From NCBI RefSeq assembly GCF_964340395.1, contig NC_135567.1, positions 9,752,984-9,816,983 of the forward strand: a stretch of 64,000 nt of DNA, written 5' to 3'. Below are positions 59,310-64,000 of the stretch, in pieces. This stretch comes from Glandiceps talaboti (Eukaryota; Hemichordata; Enteropneusta; Spengelidae). Both the position numbers and the translations under genes were made by a program. The notes below the pieces were generated by a model, which saw only the letters and a list, made by a program, of their open reading frames with translations, did not search any database and was not told the origin of the DNA. Position 1 is the first letter of the stretch. Each line of letters opens with the position of its first letter.

Positions 59310-60275
59310 TTACCTGTCTTAGATAAATGGATGGCAGTGGCAGTGATTTGTCACCAGCTTATGTCTGACACAGACTAGCTGAGACTTGGTTAAGATGGAT
59401 GACATTGATTTGTCACCAGCTTATGTCTGACCCAGACTAGCTGAGACTTGGTTAAAATGGACGACAGTGATTTGTCACCAGCTTATGTCTGACACAGACT
59501 AGCTGAGACTTGGTTAAAATGGATGACAATGATTTCTCACAGCTTATGTCTGACACAGACTAGCAGGGACTTGGTTAAAATGGACGACATGCAGTGATTT
59601 GTCACCAGCTTATGTCTGACACAGACTAGCTGAGACTTGGTTAAAATGGATGACATTGATTTGTTACAGCTTTTGTCTGACACAGACTAGCTGAGACTTG
59701 GTTAAAATGGATGACAATGATTTGTCACCAGCTTATGTCTGACACAGACTAGCTGAGACTTGGTTAAAATGGATGACAGTGATTTGTCACCAGCTTATGT
59801 CTGACACAGACTAGCTGAGACTTGGTTAAAATGGATGACAATGATTTCTCACAGCTTATGTCTGACACAGACTAGCAGGGACTTGGTTAAAATGGATGAC
59901 AGTGATTTGTCACCAGCTTATGTCTGACAGAGACTAGCTGAGACTTGGTTAAAATGGATGCCAGTGAATTGTCACCAGCTTATGTCTGACACAGACTAGC
60001 TGAGACTTGGTTAAAATGGATGACAATGATTTGTCACAGCTTATGTCTGACACAGACTAGCAGGGACTTGGTTAAAATGGATGACAGTGATTTGTCACCA
60101 GCTTATGTCTGACACAGACTAGCTGAGACTTGGTTAAATGGATGACAGTGATTTGTCACCAGCTTATGTCTGACACAGACTAGCTGAGACTTGGTTAAAT
60201 GGATGACAGTGATTTGTCACCAGCTTATGTCTGACACAGACTAGCTGAGACTTGGTTAAAGTGGATGACAGGATT
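59310..60275 (+). repeat. 62-bp tandem array
   Basis: About 15 units: TTATGTCTGACACAGACTAG, CTGAGACTTGGTTAAAATGG, ATGACAGTGATTTGTCACCA. Occasional units differ as GCAGGGACTTGG or lack a few bases. Confidence 0.93.
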
Positions 60276-60399
60276 TATGGCAATCGCTGCATCAAAACGA
60301 AACGAATTGAAACGAAACAAAAAATAAAAATTTAGGTGATTTTTATATGAACAGTGGCTTTCAAATATGTAATTTGTGGAATCAGTTTTTGTCTATTGT

Positions 60400-62765
60400 A
60401 ATTCTGTTTTCCAATTAAAACAGCTACAGGGATACTAAGGGGCACAATGCAACAACCATAGTGCACACAATATACAACACAACAACCATCCTCATCACTA
60501 AACTGAAACACAATACAGACCGTTGACCCCTCAGTGAAAGTCACAGCTCGTAACCACCGTTTGCCATTTAAAACAGCTACAGGGATACAATGAGGTACAA
60601 TGCAATAGCCATAGTGCACACAATATACAGCACAACAACCATCCTCATCACTAGACTGAAACACAGTACCGACCGTTGACCCCTCAGTGAAAGTCACAGC
60701 TAGTAACCACCGTTTGCCATTTAAAACAGCTACAGGGATACAATGAGGTACAATGCAACAGCCATAGTGCACACAATATACAGCACAACAACCATCCTCA
60801 TCACTAGACTGAAACACAGTACCGACCGTTGACCCCTCAGTGAAAGTCACAGCTAGTAACCACCGTTTGCCATTTAAAACAGCTACAGGGATACTATGAG
60901 GTACAATGCAACAACCATAATGCACACAATATACAACACAACAACCATCCTCATCACTAGACTGAAACACAATACTGACCGTTGACCCCTCAGTGAAAGT
61001 CACAGCTAGTAACCACTGTTTGCCATTTAAAACAGCTACAGGGATACTATGAGGTACAATGGAACAGCCATAGTGCACACAATATACAACACAACAACCA
61101 TCCTCATCACTAGACTGAAACACAGTACCGACCGTTGACCCCTCAGTGAAAGTCACAGCTAGTAACCACCGTTTGCCATTTAAAACAGCTACAGGGATAC
61201 TATGAGGTACAATGCAACAACCATAGTGCACACAATATACAGCACAACAACCATCCTCATCACTAGACTGAAACACAGTACCGACCGTTGACCCCTCAGT
61301 GAAAGTCACAGCTAGTAACCACCGTTTGCCATTTAAAACAGCTACAGGGATACTATGAGGTACAATGCAACAACCATAGTGCACACAATATACAACACAA
61401 CAACCATCCTCATCACTAGACTGAAACACAGTACCGACCGTTGACCCCTCAGTGAAAGTCACAGCTAGTAACCACCGTTTGCCATTTAAAACAGCTACAG
61501 GGATACTATGAGGTAAAATAGAACAGCCATAGTGCACACAATATACAGCACAACAACCATCCTCATCACTAGACTGAAACACAATACTGACCGTTGACCC
61601 CTCAGTGAAAGTCACAGCTAGTAACCACCGTTTGCCATTTAAAACAGCTACAGGGATACTATGAGGTACAATGCAACAACCATAGTGCACACAATATACA
61701 GCACAACAACCATCCTCATCACTAGACTGAAACACAGTACCGACCGTTGACCCCTCAGTGAAAGTCACAGCTAGTAACCACCGTTTGCCATTTAAAACAG
61801 CTACAGGGATACTATGAGGTACAATGCAACAACCATAGTGCACATAATATACAACACAACAACCATCCTCATCACTAGACTGAAACACAATACTGACCGT
61901 TCACCCCTCAGTGAAAGTCACAGCTAGTAACCACCGTTTGCCATTTAAAACAGCTACAGGGATACTATGAGGTACAATGGAACAGCCATAATGCACACAA
62001 TATACAACACAACAACCATCCTCATCACTAGACTGAAACACAGTACCGACCGTTGACCCCTCAGTGAAAGTCACAGATAGTAACCACCGTTTGCCATTTA
62101 AAACAGCTACAGGGATACTATGAGGTACAATGCAACAACCATAGTGCACACAATATACAGCACAACAACCATCCTCATCACTAGACTGAAACACAGTACC
62201 GACCGTTGACCCCTCAGTGAAAGTCACAGCTAGTAACCACCGTTTGCCATTTAAAACAGCTACAGGGATACTATGAGGTACAATGGAACAGCCATAGTGC
62301 ACACAATATACAGCACAACAACCATCCTCATCACTAGACTGAAACACAATACTGACCGTTGACCCCTCAGTGAAAGTCACAGCTAGTAACCACCGTTTGC
62401 CATTTAAAACAGCTACAGGGATACTATGAGGTACAATGGAACAGCCATAGTGCACACAATATACAGCACAACAACCATCCTCATCACTAGACTGAAACAC
62501 AGTACCGACCGTTGACCCCTCAGTGAAAGTCACAGCTAGTAACCACCGTTTGCCATTTAAAACAGCTACAGGGATACAATGAGGTACAATGCGACAACCA
62601 TAGTGCACACAATATACAGCACAACAACCATCCTCATCACTAGACTGAAACACAGTACCGACCGTTGACCCCTCAGTGAAAGTCACAGCTAGTAACCACC
62701 GTTTGCCATTTAAAACAGCTACAGGGATACAATGAGGTACAATGCAACAACCATAGTGCACACAA
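60400..62765 (-). repeat. 153-bp satellite, open on the minus strand
   Basis: About 15.5 units of exactly 153 bp. On the minus strand one frame stays open through the array, giving a 51-residue repeat (CVHYGCCIVPHSIPVAVLNG, KRWLLAVTFTEGSTVGTVFQ, SSDEDGCCAV). A single TGA at 61901-61903 (TCA in other units) is the only break seen. The consensus unit has no in-frame Met, so it could be translated only as an internal exon. Variants between units are often amino-acid changing (Ser/Cys, Ala/Val, Gly/Ser), which does not suggest strong protein-level constraint. Confidence 0.9.
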
Positions 62766-63170
62766 TACAACCAAACAACAGAACAAAGTCACATACATTA
62801 TATTCCTAATGAGTGTTTTGTTTCTGAGACACTGGGATACACTTTTTCAGTTTTTTCCTTAACAATATTCATATTAAACGCACTTTGTAACTTTTTGCCT
62901 GGGACGTTATAGTAATTGTTGGACCATGTAAATAAATAGTATTAACAGTATACAGACCATTGACCTATCTATGTAGGTCATGCAACAAAAATGGCTACAA
63001 AGATGTCCTTCGTATGACCTCGTGATGTAGTTTTATAATAATATCACGATATAGATGACCTTGCCACAGCACACATCAAGTCCTTCTGCAAAAATCTGTT
63101 TGAAAAAGTGAAAAGTATAAATCTTTTGACCTATATCTTAATTCGCTCACAAACACACATGCACACCGTA
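62766..63170. other. No gene recognised
   Basis: AT-rich flank of the 153-bp satellite, with no coding or element signature seen. Confidence 0.4.

Positions 63171-64000
<830 letters not shown>

Noticed and set aside
56841-59326. Repeated 64-codon plus-strand frames
   Set aside because: One per 188-bp satellite dimer; they end and restart with the repeat and show no conservation beyond the DNA.

Overview
The window is nuclear DNA of an invertebrate animal. Genes are split by GT-AG introns into small exons, one gene is a clear orthologue of the animal centrosome/cilium gene CCDC13, two are C2H2 zinc-finger genes, and short palindromic (foldback) elements and tRNA-derived SINEs are abundant. 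Motifs such as GAGGGCGCT and the SINE tail fit a marine deuterostome or lophotrochozoan, but I cannot name the phylum from sequence alone. By a rough sum of array lengths, about a third of the window is tandem repeat.

Layout. (1) 415-16400, plus strand: a complete CCDC13 gene, which I resolve into 14 coding exons (739 codons plus stop) with all splice phases consistent. (2) 16.2-22.0 kb: intergenic repeats, including TIR-bounded elements (one holding a SAP-like ORF), a 91-bp dimeric array and a 28-bp array. (3) 22.0-36.6 kb, minus strand: two paralogous zinc-finger genes, A at 23006-25261 and B at 30626-35473, duplicated together with their flanks. Between them lie a 44-bp array split by a transposon and several MITEs. 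(4) 36.6-40.3 kb: a tandem duplication, a hAT transposase relic and a large foldback element holding a perfect 78-bp palindrome. (5) 40.3-51.8 kb: a segmental array of about four diverged copies of one unit, each with its own microsatellite or minisatellite expansion (1.3 kb of CCA-type triplets, 1.5 kb of GTAG), and with one internal block inverted in one copy. (6) 51848-53294, plus strand: two exons, each exactly one 33-residue ankyrin repeat, from a gene running out of view. (7) 53.3-64 kb: a possible PAN-like exon on the minus strand, a 102-nt hairpin, and long arrays with 94-, 62- and 153-bp units; the 153-bp array is open in one minus-strand frame.

The main unexpected pattern is in CCDC13. 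At six exon edges (exon 1 donor, exon 4, 7, 8 and 14 acceptors, exon 12 donor) the neighbouring intron carries tandem copies of the splice site itself, usually with adjoining exon bases. The repeated block after the stop codon may be a seventh case. The gene is therefore surrounded by arrays of decoy splice sites (about 19 donors in intron 1, about 13 acceptors before the last exon). For the acceptors of exons 7, 8 and 14, decoy use would bring an early stop. In the zinc-finger pair, each paralogue has expanded different in-frame minisatellites at the same place in the protein (81 bp in A; 24 and 42 bp in B). All calls are from reading the sequence; no search, alignment program or expression data were available.
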